From NCBI GenBank assembly GCA_025602915.1, contig JAHLJZ010000056.1:94079-158078 (forward strand): a stretch of DNA of 64,000 nucleotides, read 5' to 3'. Both the position numbers and the translations under genes were made by a program. This DNA comes from Paraphysoderma sedebokerense. Taxonomy: Eukaryota > Blastocladiomycota > Physodermatomycetes > Physodermatales > Physodermataceae. Below the pieces are notes generated by a model, which had not been told where the DNA came from, did no database searches, and was given only the letters and a program-made list of their open reading frames with translations. This document shows, piece after piece, positions 63,413-64,000 of this stretch (positions within the stretch are counted from its first letter, which is position 1; every line of letters begins with the position of its first letter).

Positions 63413-64000
63413 ATGTCTGCCAAGCTTGTCCAAAAACAGTACTCATATCGGCACTATCCCGAAGAGCAGGTCGTATCTAGTAATCAAAATGAATCAATAA
63501 TGTTTATCAACTCACTTATCAAGAAGAAGTTAGTTCCTTTTTCGAAGCGTAGTTTGATGTACCAGCGGGCGGTTGCTGCCATGACTGTGCTCAAACTGTA
63601 CACCAATAGCTCTTCTATTTACGGTAAAGGATATCTTCGCGACGGTGATGCAGAATGCTCAAAAGCTACGAGATCTACTTCAAGAATGTCGCTGAGATCG
63701 AACGAGGAAAAGCGCTCGGAACTTAACTCGGCTGTGGACTTTGGAGATCGGGATATGTACTTACAGGCTTTGGCCCGCCACCTTACGGAGCAGCTCGACA
63801 AGATCGTGCTTTCAGATGAAAGGATGCCTAAAAACGCAGAGGACGCTGGCCTTGGCGCTGTCGACATGGGATATTTGATAAGGAAACTCTTCTTTGAAGC
63901 TCTGTCTTTAGACCGTTTACACCATCCACAGGAAAATCTTTCAATCGATGGTACGTGGGCTTTATCTTACTGCTCTCTCTCTCTCTCTGTCTCTCTCTCT
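63413..64000 (+). CDS. 5' part of an unidentified gene running off the window
   Basis: An uninterrupted frame starts at ATG 63413 (MSAKLVQKQYSYRHYPEEQ) and stays open to the window end. A likely donor, ATG|GTACGT, follows the SLDRLHHPQENLSIDG segment at about 63951, so the last 50 bases are probably intron. The translated part is mixed helical and charged, for example YLQALARHLTEQLDKIVL. No domain is recognised. The first exon might lie further upstream. Confidence 0.5.
   Translation, partial: MSAKLVQKQYSYRHYPEEQVVSSNQNESIMFINSLIKKKLVPFSKRSLMYQRAVAAMTVLKLYTNSSSIYGKGYLRDGDAECSKATRSTSRMSLRSNEEKRSELNSAVDFGDRDMYLQALARHLTEQLDKIVLSDERMPKNAEDAGLGAVDMGYLIRKLFFEALSLDRLHHPQENLSIDGTWALSYCSLSLSVSLS
63973..64000. 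repeat. CT-dinucleotide microsatellite
   Basis: A (CT)n tract with a single interruption, cut by the window end. It probably lies in the first intron of the gene starting at 63413. Confidence 0.8.

Overview
The window is nuclear DNA of an intron-rich eukaryote, most likely a fungus. It encodes clathrin light chain, the splicing factor SYF2, a GCN5-type acetyltransferase, a RhoGAP, an AGC kinase and a PQ-loop transporter, all split by GT-AG introns of about 45-120 bp. It also encodes a chitin-type oxidase with a CBM19-like tail and a class 3 lipase. Very large adhesin-like polytopic membrane proteins and a giant ASH/MSP-domain protein point to an early-diverging, possibly zoosporic (chytrid-like) fungus. 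That placement is inference; no rRNA or other phylogenetic marker lies in the window.

Layout. 1.4-3.9 kb (+): coiled-coil protein with a CC1-box/HAP1_N-like motif and a likely C-terminal membrane segment. 4.4-18.1 kb (-): two tandem 20-exon genes for about 1,747-residue secreted/polytopic proteins (TIG domains, cadherin-like repeats, Cys-rich stalk, multi-TM tail); all 20 exon lengths match and they share an apparently identical 2.75-kb block. 19.0-20.2 kb (+): HAD phosphatase. 20.8-22.4 kb (-): clathrin light chain, divergent from a RhoGAP gene at 23.0-25.2 kb (+). 25.7-29.3 kb (-): two secreted enzymes, a class 3 lipase and an LPMO-like protein. 29.9-35.3 kb (-): 1,607-residue PX plus AGC kinase. 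36.5-37.3 kb (-): PQ-loop protein. 37.3-44.8 kb: gene desert dominated by a degenerate satellite in which a TTAGTAC core recurs about every 145 bp. 44.8-46.9 kb (+): membrane-anchored FG-GAP propeller. 47.2-50.7 kb: SYF2 (-) and GCN5 (+) sharing a 158-bp promoter interval. 51.8-62.7 kb (+): 3,466-residue ASH/MSP-domain protein, mostly one 9-kb exon. The last 1.2 kb holds a small minus-strand gene and the 5' part of a plus-strand gene leaving the window.

How genes relate. There are no operons. The meaningful couplings are the SYF2/GCN5 and clathrin/RhoGAP divergent pairs, the adjacent secreted lipase and LPMO-like genes (possibly co-used extracellular digestion), and the tandem adhesin pair undergoing recent homogenisation. 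Exon models were built by hand from splice consensus, reading-frame continuity and domain continuity. In most genes the exon lengths sum to an exact multiple of three; the tandem pair is off by exactly one base, which is traced to one TIG domain.
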